A program made the translations under genes and the position numbers. Positions 36,781-50,402 of a stretch of 64,000 nucleotides of DNA are shown here, one piece after another. The notes below the pieces were generated by a model that was given only the letters and a program-made list of their open reading frames with translations, ran no database searches and had not been told where the DNA came from. Positions within the stretch are counted from its first letter, which is position 1. Every line of letters starts with the position of its first letter. The DNA is taken from the NCBI RefSeq assembly GCF_964204645.1, contig NC_134032.1, positions 1,886,916 through 1,950,915 on the forward strand, in the 5' to 3' direction. Source of the DNA: Tubulanus polymorphus. Taxonomy: Eukaryota > Nemertea > Palaeonemertea > Tubulaniformes > Tubulanidae.

Positions 36781-37980
36781 AGTTTGTAAATATGTCTGGT
36801 TAATGTGGTGGCGACCAGTCAGGTGCGGTCGACACTTTATTGAACAACTTGATGACTGCTATTACCTGGATTGAAGATCTTCCAAGCGATGAATAATTTA
36901 TTAAGGGGTTTACTGCAGGATTTCTCTGGAATTCAAGTTGTTACAGTTATATAGGATTGTAACTGCTACAGCACCAGAAAAACTAGGTGCAATTCTGGTC
37001 AATCTAAATTCAAAGATAGGCGCGAATAAGGCTAGCCCGGATATCGGATTTAGACGGATCTACAGTCGCTACCACTGTCATAGAAACAATCAGAAAAGAA
37101 ACTGTAGATACATTGGTCGATCGACTTCAAACATTGTGATTGCCCATAGGACAGTGGTTGAGATGATCGAGGGCACGTGTTGTATGGAAATATGTACCAG
37201 TTAATATGTTATCGATGATGTTAATTTATCTGACAGCGCCATTGTCAGAGGAGAAACTTTTTTGATAAATAAACAAAATAAAATAGTTTTATGGCTAAGC
37301 TATCGAAAAGTCCATTGCATCGATCGCATTAAAATGATTTACATATGCAAATCTCTCCGACAAAAAGTTCACTTCAAACGAACATTGTCAAACGAAAAAA
37401 AAAAAATAACTGGAATGAATTTAATTCGTCAACAAATTATCATACGCTGAAATTTCCTTGCCGCTGAATTTGACACTTATCGACAATGGACGAATTTCGA
37501 TTGAATTCGACTCTCAACACCTGCCTTTGTTCTGCAGTTTAATCTGGAAAATACTCTAATAAATTGTTATCTTCATTCCTTTCCTGTTCCTTTCCATTTC
37601 AAAACGCCTATCACAAAATTGTTTTTTTTTTAAATTTTCCCCTTCGCCCTCTTACTTATTTCTTGAAAAATTCGTACTCCAAGTAACCTAAAAAAGGCAT
37701 AACTTAGTCAAGAAAACTATATTCAAGGAAACTTTTCGGGCTAAATTTTCTTATCTATATTGAGGGATTTCTACCGCTAGTTCAAGAATTATAAGTTCTT
37801 TTTTCGAGTTGAAATTAGCTCATTTTCGAAAGAAATCCTAACCTGAACGGTCCACATTCACACCAATCATTAACTCTTCTTTCGCTATTAACTCAATTTG
37901 ATTTCTTAATGGTTTCAGTTTATCGAAAATAGATTCAGGAGTTAGAACGATAACCACACTAAAACGTGGTGAACGGATAA
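36781..37980. other. No supported gene
   Basis: One plus frame near 37.04-37.13 kb (RISDLDGSTVATTV, then IETIRKETVDTLVDRL) is protein-like for about 35 codons but closed by stops on both sides. It could be a decayed gene piece. The rest shows nothing. Confidence 0.35.
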
Positions 37981-37981
37981 T

Positions 37982-38242
37982 AAGATAAAAACCCATTATC
38001 TACAGATTAAAAGAATTACTTCATGCCTTGCCAAACACTAATTATTTACTCACTCACCAATTTACTCAATTTTAACCTGTTCTCCTCTGTATATATATAC
38101 CCCTGTTTTTAGCCTATATCTCACACCTGACGATGATCTCTAGTGTGAGATCGAAACGCCGTGTATTCTATATATTTTAGATTGAATGAATAAATTCTTG
38201 TTTTTAAATTCTTTTAATCTGTAGATAGTGGGTTTTTATCTT
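37982..38242. mobile_element. Inverted-repeat element with a CTGACGATG hairpin core
   Basis: The arms (left AAGATAAAAACCCATTATCT and ACAGATTAAAAGAATT; right the complement) are about 36 bp. The core at about 38125 reads ACCTGACGATGATCTC, loop TAGTGT, GAGATCGAAACGC, a perfect 6-bp stem, followed by GAATGAATAAATTC. The layout matches the 69-bp array units and the elements at 51.7 and 54.5 kb. Confidence 0.85.
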
Positions 38243-38937
38243 GTAATTCAGGAGTTACTCATTTTAGTCGAGCTAGGCCCATCAGTTCCGAGTTCATTTC
38301 TCAAATTTCCGATTCAGAAATGCCGATTTTTTAAAAACTTTTTAATAATTTTCAACTTAGAGAAAATACATTACGGTAACGTCACCGAGGCCTTCGCCCT
38401 CGTCAACCCGGCCGCGCAAATGCGTCAATTACGGCGCCAAAGAATAGGATCCTACGGCAAAAAAAAAAAAACGTCACGAGTTACGATTTGTGAAACGGCG
38501 CCGCGCGAGCACCGGGCGAGTGGTACCGGGGGTGTTAAGTGATGGCTGAAAATTACTCGTCGTAATGTTTTTTTTGCGCGGAAAACACAAGTTGTCGTCA
38601 GTTTATCATCAGCGAGACCACTCGAAACCGGCAGTCGAGAGTACAGTACAAACTGTGCGTGTATGTATGGAAATATATCATTGCCTGATGAAATTGTCTT
38701 TTTCGTCGCCGATAAACGCGACTGTCAAAAATGGGGCGCCGGACGCAACGTTACGGGAAAAAATACATCCACGATCTGTCCGAAGTAGATCTTCGAGTCG
38801 TTTAACAGTTGAATGTTTAGCTACCGTCGAATTAAACCCACCCGACCGGTGTGAACCCGCTGCATTCTGAGTCAAATATCCAGGCCCTATGGTTTTAAAA
38901 ACCCAACAACAGAAGCGGATTTTGATTCGGGGTCAAA

Positions 38938-39540
38938 ATTGTATCCACACAACTGTGGATCTAGGTCCACACGGTTGGAAATGAAATCCACACGTGGAAC
39001 TGGTGTTTTCGGAGCCATATATGGTCATAAATTGTCGACACACTGTGGAACTGAATTCATGTTTGGAAAAATCAAACCCACACAACCGTGGAACCGGGTT
39101 CACGTGGATCAAATCCACACAACTGTGGAACCGGGTTCTCGAGGACAATCCCTATTTATGGTGAAAATTGCATCCACACTGTGGATCTGGGTTCGTATGG
39201 TTTGGAACCAAATCCACATAACAGTGGAACTGGTCCACGTGGATCAAATCCACACAACTGTGGAACTGGGTTCTCATGGTTTGGAATCAAATCCACATAA
39301 CTGCGGAACTGGGTCCACGTGGATCAAATCCACACAACTGTGGAACTGGGTTCTCATGGTTTGGAATCAAATCCACATAACTGTGGAACTGGGTCCACGT
39401 GGATCAAATCCACACTGGAACTGGAGTGTTGTAAGTGCCATATATTGTGAAAATTGTATCCACACTGTGGATCTGGGTTCGCATGGTTTTGAATCAAACC
39501 CACATAACTGTGGATCTGGGGCCATATACGATCAAACCAA
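38938..39540. repeat. 80-bp tandem array of ACAACTGTGGAACTGGG units
   Basis: CACGTGGATCAAATCC recurs at 39101, 39236, 39316 and 39396, so the central period is 80 bp. Each unit holds a half-repeat (ATCAAATCCACAnAACTGTG) twice. The phrase CCACAnCTGTGGAACTGGG resembles type A foldback ends. Confidence 0.9.
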
Positions 39541-41757
<2,217 letters not shown>

Positions 41758-42204
41758 CTTTGAACGATGGCTAAAAAGTAGTTCTACCGAAGAAAAATTC
41801 AAATGGATCCAATCAAATTATGCTCTCCAATTTTCAGAAAGCTCGGAAGAGATAGCTGCATTTACGTTTTCCCCCTTTGACATCATCGAATCAGCCCTTT
41901 ACAGATGCCGCTTGCCGGATAGATTCAAAAATATGACGTCAGCAATCGACTTTCGCAGAACGGATGACTGCCTCCGCGAATCGCGTAAGGCATCTTAAAA
42001 ATGTTCTTTCCAAAAACGACCGATGTCTTCCCGAACATAGATAAACACTTCAAATAGAAATCGTTTCCTAAAAGCTATTGATCCTCTCAGAGAAGATATC
42101 GATGTATCTGTATAAACAGTTACATACGTAGGATTAAACCCTAGCGATATTACACCGAGAATCTTAGTGTCTGATGTACCACAGAATATCATTTTTTGAT
42201 CCAT

Positions 42205-42413
42205 TTGAAACTGTATTGAAGGATATCCAAAAAGTCTGCATTGAGAGGGGTTCCTGAGAGAAAAAGGCTCCCAATTTGTCTCCATGCCTACCAACTGAAG
42301 TTTGGTAGCTAGACATGGAAACATATTGTAAAACTTACAAATCATGGAGTCACTTCTCTTCATTTAACCCCTTTCAGTGAACACTTTTTGGATATCCATC
42401 AACACAGTTTCTA
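42205..42413. mobile_element. Inverted-repeat element enclosing part of a 122-codon minus frame
   Basis: The left arm AACTGTATTGAAGGATATCC plus AAAAAGT is repeated inverted at the right (ACTTTTTGGATATCCATCAA). Arms are about 32 bp, each with the palindrome GGATATCC. The minus frame at 41995-42363 runs from inside the element out through the left arm and has no known homologue. Confidence 0.65.
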
Positions 42414-42889
42414 ATATATTAAAAATTGATGATTTAGGTCGACTGCCAGTCCTTTCTGGTCCTATTAACACCTTTATTAGGGGTATGTACTACCAAAAAT
42501 GAGCGAGCAAGGCCACCCGGAATGCTTTCAAGTCAGGTTGAAATAGACATTAGAAGCGCGTATTTCATATCGATAAAAATATCATCGGTTTGAGATTTGA
42601 TACTGAATCGGAGAGAATGCTAGTTGAGAGGTGTTCAGATCGGTGCGGAGTGGGAAACACGGTACAATACGTGACGTATATTCGTTGTGGAAGGACGGAG
42701 ATAAGTGCTACCTCCCACCTCTCTTCAAGTCACCTCTCCCTCGCTACCTAACTGTTAGCGAGGATTCACCATGTGCGCTGGTGTGCACATAGGACACCGG
42801 CATGCTGTGGCAGTCGAGGATTCTGATACGTGTGGCAAGCGAATTACGTTTCAATAAACTGAAATTAACTTTTTTAGCAAATCAACCCG

Positions 42890-43120
42890 CAGCTCTCCCA
42901 CCAGATGGCGCGACGAGCACTCGGCCACACGCTATCAAAATCAATGAATTTTCAATGAACTTTGAACAGAATTCTTAGACTCCCGAATCCATATATTACC
43001 ACAACACCAAATATAGAATACTTTCATTCTTCTACTCAGATTTCGGTTTAGTTTTCATTGAATCGATTCATTTACTATAAAAGTTCATTCAGATGTTATT
43101 GAAATGTAGAAAAAGTCGAA
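42890..43120 (-). mobile_element. CCACCAGGTG-family MITE, copy f
   Basis: CTCCCACCAGATGGCGCGAC end, interior ACTTTCATTCTTCTACTCAG and AAGTTCATTCAGATGTTATT. A separate left end of the same family is at 42760-42850 (GAGGATTCACCATGTGCGCT). Confidence 0.75.
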
Positions 43121-43480
43121 CGCGGTCAACGGCTTGGTTCAGATGTGACTGAGCTTGATCTCTGTCGATGTTCGGGGTCTTTCGGATCCAGAACCTTAAC
43201 CAATCCTCTAATTCCCCCTCCTTACCCCCTACCCCTGTCTCTGTCTACAATATTGTTTTCAATAGAAACTAAGCGAAAAACAAACAACACGTTTCCTAAC
43301 TAACGCATCGTATATACGCACGACTACTAGCGAGTTGATACTATTGACAGATTTATCAAATGAAGAGCGTTTAGAAAATCGATTTCCGAACTCGAGGGGG
43401 CGCGGTTGCATATTTTGAATCGGGATAAAGAAACAAAAATATATAAGCTACAAAAAGCTATCGATATTCCTATTCCTTAG

Positions 43481-43680
43481 ACATATGGGCCTTAACGGTA
43501 CCAGCTGCAACGACTCGGAGATATCGTGTTTTACGGCGTTTCTTCTTGGCGCGATATCCAGTGAGTCTACGTTTAGTAATATCATGTGTAACCTTCTTCC
43601 TAATAACTTCGAGATTCAGCAAAATTACGATTAGTCTCCTTCTCATTCGGATAACGCCATAAGTCAGTAAAATTATGATG
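43481..43680 (-). CDS. Unrecognised basic coding-like segment
   Basis: The minus frame ending at TAG 43481-43483 stays open for about 65 codons. It includes RKKVTHDITKRRLTGY, then a strongly basic RAKKKRRKTRYLRV, and ends TVKAHMSKE. An in-frame ATG lies near 43655. Codon choice looks protein-like and the basic patch could serve nuclear targeting or nucleic-acid binding. I see no convincing acceptor site, no matching upstream exon and no family I can name. It may be a final exon, a relic or chance. Confidence 0.25.
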
Positions 43681-43837
43681 ATGAGTTACTAAATGACGAT
43701 CTGCTTTCTCATGCTCGATTCATTTCACTTAGCTATTTTAACTATGACCCGGTACAAAATGGCGGTCATTTCACTCCTAGGAAATTTCTACGGTCGATTC
43801 ATTAGAATTACGAATAGGTTCTAATGACGACCATCTG

Positions 43838-44770
43838 GGGCCAGTTTCACAAAGCGGCGTAATTAGTCACAATCATTATTTGGAAGTGAATTTTAAATGA
43901 ATTTCCCCTAATTATGATTAATCAACGATTAAAATTAGGTCTGGCTCAATGGTTTAATTACAAAATATTCACCAAAAAAAGAAAAAAATAAAAATAAAAC
44001 TTAATACATGATTACAATTTTACTGTATTGAGCCGGTGTTATTGAAATTACTGGCAGCTTAACTGACAACCAGTAAAAACCCACAGTTTGAGGATTAAAC
44101 CATTTCATTTCTGTCAATTTCGTAGTTTTGACTATAAACAACTTCATCTGAGAAACCGTCTGAGGATTGGGTGAGATTGACAGCTGCATAAGGTGTCTCA
44201 AATCTGAGAGGGTGACAAAATTTTTTGAATGGCAGCAGCTCGTCTTCAGATTGTTACTTAACCTCGTGAAATCGGGATTATTTTCAAGCGGCGATTCTTT
44301 ATTTAAACACCGATGCGTTGACAAAATTCAGTATCATATCCGTGAACAAAATCAACAATCTTAGCAGCGGCGGATCCAGCATTCCATGGAGGGGGTGCAC
44401 AAATCTAAATAGGGGGTGTGGAAAATTTTCAAAATAAGACGCGCGGAGGAGGCGTGTTCCGGGCACGATCAGAGTACGATTTAACTCGCAATTCGGATAG
44501 TGATTCTCACAACTTTCATGAATGTAGGACTGCCGTAAAAAAGCGCAGGTAATTGTAAACGACGACATCAGTTTATGCATTTTCAGGGATTTTTCACATG
44601 CTTGTCTTCGTTCTCACGGAATGGTCAGTCCATAAAAAATTAGCGAGGACTTTAGGGGGGTGCACGTGCCCCCTGTGCACCCCCTGGATTCGCCGCTGCT
44701 TACCATGAATAGTGATTTAATCATGACTAATGATTAAATTACGCTTTTTAAAATCAGTTGTTTCAGGGAC
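43838..44770. mobile_element. Type C-like foldback split by a TTA-flanked MITE
   Basis: The left end GGGGCCAGTTTCACAAAGCG and GTAATTAGTCACAATCAT is loosely mirrored at 44700-44767 by AATCATGACTAATGATTAAA, TTACGCTTTTTAAAATCAG and TTGTTTCAGGG. The interior is unusually long and includes a 107-codon minus frame (44001-44324) with no recognised domain. Confidence 0.55.
44364..44699. mobile_element. MITE with 16-bp terminal inverted repeats and TTA target duplication
   Basis: GCAGCGGCGGATCCAG starts the element and CTGGATTCGCCGCTGC ends it (15 of 16 pair). GGGGGTGCAC just inside each end extends the pairing. TTA stands outside both ends (44361-44363, 44700-44702). A 3-bp TTA duplication fits the PIF/Harbinger target preference (TWA); no transposase is present. 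Confidence 0.85.
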
Positions 44771-45299
44771 CTGTTGCTCTAAGGTTGGTTGAAGATTGCC
44801 GTTTTAGCTCAAACAAATCAGAAAAATGATGACGACCTATCATATTCATACTAGTATGACCTCCCGATTTCAAACGAATCCTAGGCTTCTATTACTGGAA
44901 GAACCACGCGATGTATTGAGTATTTACTCTGCGATTGATCGCCAATGCTTTAATCATTCATGTTCCCGATAATTGTTCTAATTGGCAAGGGGATTCGCGC
45001 GACCATGCGGTTACTTGCCCGTTACTCGCTTACTATTTGACCAGCTCGACGACCTTGGGGCTCGAATCGAGAGCGCGTCGCGCGGTGTAAGCGAGACAGT
45101 ACCGCTAACCTCTCGAATTCACCGGAGACACCCGCAATTTCCGCATCATTTCAACTGTGATCGATTGGCCGCGAAGCGATGTATTTGGTTATACGCCAAA
45201 TGAAGAGTTTCACGCTTCGAAGACGTTTTATCGGGTTGTACTAACGAACAAGTTTAAACGTTGGTTCTACAGAGGAGACCAAAGCCCAAAGTATTTTCA

Positions 45300-45510
45300 A
45301 AGATGTTTCTAGTAACGCTAACAAAAACTAAGTTGAAAGTTTATTGACGCCTTAAAAAGCGAAGCTATTGATTAATATTGTCGACAATTATAGATAATGA
45401 AATATAGAATATAAGATATTAAGCATCAATAAAGTTATTCGGGATTTGAATATCGATAATTAAATTGAATTGGCCGGCGACCAGTCCAGCTCAAAAATAT
45501 TGCTGACGTG
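45300..45510. repeat. Dispersed repeat; inverted partner at 31425-31640
   Basis: Shares AAAGTTTATTGACGCC-type, ATCAATAAAGTTATTCGGG and GGCGACCAGTCCAG blocks with the complement of the 31.5-kb region. Confidence 0.65.
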
Positions 45511-46830
45511 TGCACATCCACTCAGAAGTGATGATTGAAATCGATCAAAATTAAAATAAGACTCGTGAAATGTTTAGTTAAGATAAACGTCAAAATTCAC
45601 GATTATATTAGTTATTATGAAACGCAAATATCGATGACGTAGTGCACATCGACTCGCACAGAAACCCTAAAATATCGTATATAGTAGTTCGATAACACTG
45701 ATAATAGAACCTGTAACGGTTTTAACGGTGGCGAAACTGCAGTGGTCGTGCACGTGACGCACAACGGCTATTAACACAAGCTGCTAATTGAAGTTAAATG
45801 TCACACAAGTTGACAGCCATTTCACGCAGATAATTGACACGTTTAAACGATATGTGTGAGGTCAGCGCATAATTGATATGACGTCGTTTTTCTGTTAAAT
45901 GGGGACGAGCTTTTCGGTCAGATGACGGGCACAACAATTGGATAACTCGATGAAATGAAGTTTATTTCATCTTAAATTTTTGTCAGCCTTTATCTATTTT
46001 AGCCACCAACATAACAAAAACGTGACGTCATGTTCTATGATAAACGCAGATTGTTGGTTATGGATTATGTCAGATTGCCATAGTTTGAGAATTTAGCTGG
46101 GATAGACTTCAAATAAATCTAATGAAAAATCCAGCATTGTTGTCCGAATGCACACTGTTGCCACCTGGTGGATTCGAACGCTTCAAAGTCATTTTCCAGA
46201 TCGGCTTCAAAGCGTTTCAGTTCAAGTTTCGAAAAACGAAAAGAGTCTTTCTATATACAGAACAAAACATATAATGAAATCTATGAAATTATATCGTAGC
46301 CACCGTTATAAGTACCGGTATAAAGGTTTAGATGCAAAGCAGCGATAACTGGTTTTCTGCATTATAATTCTTTGCGCACAGGAAAGTACAGGCCGAATGG
46401 TTATACATTTTTCTGTGTTTATTATCGTTTTTAAAAGCAATATTTCGGAATCAGTATTCGCGGAGACTTAAGACTTTTAACAGTTGGACGATGTATCGTG
46501 ATGGCGCTCGAGGGAATAACAATAGGGTTTTCTGCGAAAATGCGGAAAACCCTTAAGAATCAAAAGAAATGGGGTTTTCTGTACGAGCCAAGCTACACCT
46601 AAGCGAGGCCCCTGTAGCATGGACGAGGCGAAATAAAAAAGACTGCTCAAGTTAAGTGTATGGGAAGTGGGTAAGACATGTCCAACGTGTTGACTGTGTA
46701 TTTTCATGGCGACAGAACTACAGTCTTCGATTCATATAAGGTCAGTTGATGAGCGTTAAATCTGTTATATCGTGCCGTGGTAATCCATTCGGAACGTTCA
46801 ACTTCTTGTTCTAAGCGTGTTAATGTAAAA
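45511..46830. other. No recognisable gene
   Basis: A minus frame of 76 codons at 46477-46707 shows no signature. No element ends are seen. Confidence 0.4.
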
Positions 46831-46831
46831 G

Positions 46832-47100
46832 TCAATTCGTTTGTACTCGACGCCCAATCTCTTTATTCGAGAATCTTGATAATGTTGACTCGTACGTAGC
46901 TGCTATCCCCTCAGAATCAGATCCTCTTCTAGATTGATCTGTACTATCCACGCTATATTGACGGGGTAAATAAATGTTTGTCACGCCGTCCCTCTTAAGC
47001 CGCGGCAGCACATTCGGTCGTAAAATTTCGGCCAACATGGCCGGAAATTTGGAGAGAATGGTGCTTGGAGGTTGATTTTTTTCAAAATCCAATACAGACC
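46832..47100 (-). CDS. Unrecognised coding-like exon candidate
   Basis: After a possible acceptor (TATTTCATAG at 47110-47101) the minus frame stays open for about 89 codons to TGA at 46832-46834. It reads VLDFEKNQPPSTILSKF, then PAMLAEILRPNVLPRLKRDG, a Ser/Asp-rich stretch (YSVDSTDQSRRGSDSEG) and ends SNKEIGRRVQTN. Amino-acid composition and third-position variety look like real protein, for instance a cytoplasmic tail. I recognise no family and cannot connect it to an upstream exon; two more coding-like islands lie upstream on the same strand (47576-47714 and 48578-48854). Confidence 0.3.
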
Positions 47101-47575
47101 CTATGAAATACGATTTTGCAACCCAGCTTCACTGGATTTTTAGCGATTTCCTCCTGACCTGCGGTATTTTGCTAGTGATGCTAATGCGACCTATTCAAAA
47201 ACAGATTATCGTTTTAAACCTCGAGTTGTAACGACCTTTCACTATAAGAGCATCGTTTAATCTCGAAGCACTTTTGAAAATATGGATTCAAAACGTTGTT
47301 AGAACACATGTTTGTGAAGCATCGCCAGACGATTCGTATTTCAAACTATGAACCTTGACATTCAGCGAGTACCTCCGTTCTAGTCGGCGACCAGAACGGC
47401 CCAGGGTTCACCAAGAACCCACGTGTCTTGTTCTCGTCGCTCACTACCAGAGCAGCTGTGAATGGAGTTTATCAAGAGCCAATTTGTATATTCTAGTTAT
47501 TAAACGCTTGTGCCGCAAGACGTCGCACCTGGCCATACCGAGAAATGGTTGGAGTGTAAAAATCCTAATAAATCG

Positions 47576-47714
47576 TTATCGTTCTATCAAGGTAAATATC
47601 TCTGAGTTGATCTGGTTTAGGGACAGCGTGTCAAGGGCTTCGGTTGCTTTTATCGCTGTTATCCGGAGGTTGTAATCAGATGCTTCTTTCGGGTAGTAAA
47701 TGAATTGCGGCGGG
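47576..47714 (-). CDS. Unrecognised coding-like exon candidate
   Basis: A strong-looking acceptor (pyrimidine tract CCCCCTCCCTCCCTAAG ending at 47715) precedes a 45-codon open frame, PPQFIYYPKEASDYNLRITA then IKATEALDTLSLNQINSEIF, which ends TLIER and a TAA stop. No GT donor of quality lies inside, so if real it is a terminal exon. No family recognised. It may belong with neighbouring islands or to an unknown retroelement. Confidence 0.3.
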
Positions 47715-47799
47715 CTTAGGGAGGGAGGGGGTATGGGGAGAGGGGAGCGGGGAGTATAATTCTCCTTTGAACGACTACGACTCGTTCCTCTGTTCAAGT

Positions 47800-48345
47800 T
47801 CTCACTGTGAACAACTGAACGACAACATCACTCCAGTTAACCGCGCTACACGCTCTACTCTAATGACACCCTTTAAGAGATTCTAGTGGTCGCTTTGAGG
47901 CCCGTTAATGGCGCGACGCACGATAAAATAACATTAAAATCATTTAACGCGTGCCAATATCAATGAGTTTTAAGAATACTCGCTTCTGCAAATACGTCGT
48001 TTTGAGATATGTCAAATATTTGCGGCCTGCCGGAATTGAAAGTGAAATAATTTCACCCAGTTAGAATCGGACTAAAGATCTTTGACCAGAACAGATACTA
48101 AATCCGACGATAACTCGATCCAGAGTCAAATTCAAACCACAACCGGTGGACGATTGTTGACGAGGGTCATAAATGGCCAAATACAGGAACGGAGTTTCTT
48201 TTCGTACTTTACACTTGAAACCTGATAAATGTAAATGTTATTCCAAATGACCGCGGTGAACTGATATAAATCCCGGTGTAGAGTTAACGAATTAACCCAC
48301 GGTTAGATCTTTAGAAAAAACAGTTTATTTCTTTACAGTTTCGAG
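47800..48345. other. No recognisable gene
   Basis: I see no element end or exon that can be supported. Confidence 0.4.
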
Positions 48346-48348
48346 ATT

Positions 48349-48445
48349 AAAACTAAACCTCATCTTCAAGTGGAACGAAAAATACGATAATAAGATAATA
48401 CGATCGTTGTAATTTTGTGTTCCTCTGAAGATGAGGTTTAGTTTA
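48349..48445. mobile_element. Short inverted-repeat element with a CTGAAGATG arm
   Basis: AAACTAAACCTCATCTTCAA and GTGGAAC at the left pair with GTTCCTCTGAAGATGAGG and TTTAGTTT at the right over about 26 bp. CTCTGAAGATGAGG and the adjacent GTTTAAACTGTGGGTTTTTA echo the motif-bearing elements at 38 and 54 kb. Confidence 0.7.
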
Positions 48446-48577
48446 AACTGTGGGTTTTTAGACGTAATTTGAAATGTTATATATACGATCTCAGATATAT
48501 ATTACATGATACGACATCAGTTATGAGCGCGCGCTATTCTCGCTAAATCTCCGGAGCTTTTGAATTAATGCGCGATA

Positions 48578-48854
48578 TTAATTGATACCGAAAGCTTTTA
48601 GTAACGGCGGCAGCACTCCAACTGACATCAGATTCTCATCGAAACCCGGCGGATCATACGCGGACTATTGTGCCCCGTGTTTCCGGATCGGACGCGGACC
48701 CGGCTCCGTATTCCAATCGCGTGTATCGCTTATGATTCGACAACGGCGAGTATCGATCGTAATAATATGGGGAAAGTCGTGGACGTATGAAAGGCCATTT
48801 GTAAGATATCCGGGATAGCGGATAACAGGATATGAAATACAATGTATTTGCCAC
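48578..48854 (-). pseudogene. Coding-like segment with an apparent frameshift
   Basis: The minus strand reads RPRLSPYYYDRYSPLSNHKR, then YTRLEYGAGSASDPETRG in one frame. After about 48665 protein-like sequence continues in the next frame as SAYDPPGFDENLMSVG, then VLPPLLKAFGIN and TAA. The two halves look like one protein broken by a one-base indel. That means either a decayed gene or an assembly error. A GTATCA donor-like site at the end (GCTTTCG|GTATCA) allows a non-terminal exon. The family is not recognised. Confidence 0.35.
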
Positions 48855-49024
48855 GAGTAAAGTAGCGACCGTAAATCTACCGAGACTTTACAGACAATTG
48901 CGTAGGTTAAGCAGACCGTAAGCAGACCGTAAGCAGACCGTAAGAACTCGAATGAAGTTGATACAGTTACCTAGACCGAGCATTTAAAACTAGGCAGTCT
49001 ACAGACGAAATGATTGAAATTGAT

Positions 49025-49690
49025 TCTCGGCAAGTGAGGATCCACCAGGTGTCACTAGTGTGCAGTAGGACATCATGCACTGCGGCAATAGAGGATTCCA
49101 TTTGGTGGTAATCCACCAGGTGTCTCTAGTGTGCAGTAGGACATCGTCTACTGCGGTAATATATAGGATTCCTCTTATGGCAAGTGAGGATCCACCAGGT
49201 GCCACTAGTGTGCAGTAGGACATCATCTACTGCGGCAATATATAGGATTCCTCTTATGGCAAGTGAGGATCCACCAGGTGTCACTAGTGTGCAGTAGGAC
49301 ATCATCTACTGCGGCAATATATAGGATTCCTCTTATGGCAAGTGAGGATCCACCAGGTGTCACTAGTGTGCAGTAGGACATCATCTACTGCGGCAATAGA
49401 GGATTCCTCTTATGGCAAGTGAGGATCCACCAGGTGCCACTAGTGTGCAGTAGGACATCGTCTACTACGGCAATATAGGATTTATCTTATGGCAAGTAAG
49501 GATCCACCAGGTGTCACTAGTGTGCAGTAGGACATCTTACTGCGGCAATAGAGGATTCCACTTGTGCAAGTGAGGATCCACCAGGTGTCGCCAGTGTGCA
49601 GTAGGACATCAACTACTGCGGCAATAGAGGATTCCACTTGGTGGTAATCCACCAGGTGTCACTAGTGTGCAGTAGGACATAAACTATACT
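49025..49690. repeat. Tandem array of about 77-79 bp derived from a CCACCAGGTG-family end
   Basis: AAGTGAGGATCCACCAGG recurs at spacings of 79, 79, 77, 77 and 74 bp from 49188, with further variants at each edge. About nine units carry GTGTGCAGTAGGACATC and CTACTGCGGCAATA. GGATCCACCAGGTGTC is the left terminus of the dispersed MITE. Confidence 0.93.
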
Positions 49691-49699
49691 GCGAAATGG

Positions 49700-50260
49700 A
49701 GATTCCACTTATACGTCCAAGTGATGATCTTGTATTTGCTCAATATCATCCGCTTCAATTTTCAATTCTTCTTTTAAATTGTTATTAGAATAGAACTAGC
49801 CTTTCTCCGCGAAGAAAATTGTTCATCAACAAAATCAGTGATAAACGCCCGGCGGAGAATAAGTCATATTATTTTCTACCTTTTCGGAGGCTCCACGCAC
49901 GGTGGCGTTCGGAATGAACTACAGTGAATACGAGTCTTGCGGGTAAAAGTGAAATGGTCAGTATTAAACGAGCGTATCCAGATCTTCATTGATACAAATA
50001 TCTGGGACGCGCTTCATTACGATAGTCATCCCTACGCTATCGCACTGAAGGGAATTGCATACGCGAACCTCGTTAATGCGAGTCTTGTGGGCAAAAGTAA
50101 GATTGCCGTATATTAAACGGGTTTTGAATTATCCAAAGCCTAATTGGTAGAGATATCTATATAGCTGGGACAAGCGAGAAACCATCCTAATAAATGGGTT
50201 ACGTCTTAAACAGAATCGCATTAACGAGGTTCACTGTACTAATGTCTGTTTTAACGTGAC
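49700..50260. other. No recognisable gene
   Basis: A phrase (ATGAACTACAGTGAATACGA, GCGGGTAAAAGT) is loosely repeated near 50.08 kb with AATGCGAGTCTTGTGGGCAA, indicating an old local duplication. No exon is supported. Confidence 0.4.
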
Positions 50261-50265
50261 ATCCA

Positions 50266-50402
50266 CATCAGCCGGCCTAGCTTGGTCAGTTGTGGTGGTG
50301 CGAACGTAATAAAAATCCTATTAGGACCAGATGGCAGTTGACCTAAAACATTGATTTTTAATCCACTTTAACACTGTATTGACCGAGCTAGGCCAACTGA
50401 TG
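50266..50402. mobile_element. Inverted-repeat element, 23-bp arms
   Basis: CATCAGCCGGCCTAGCTTGG at the left is mirrored by CCGAGCTAGGCCAACTGATG at the right. The interior CAGTTGACCTAAAACATTG matches the complement of 42.42-42.46 kb. Confidence 0.75.
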
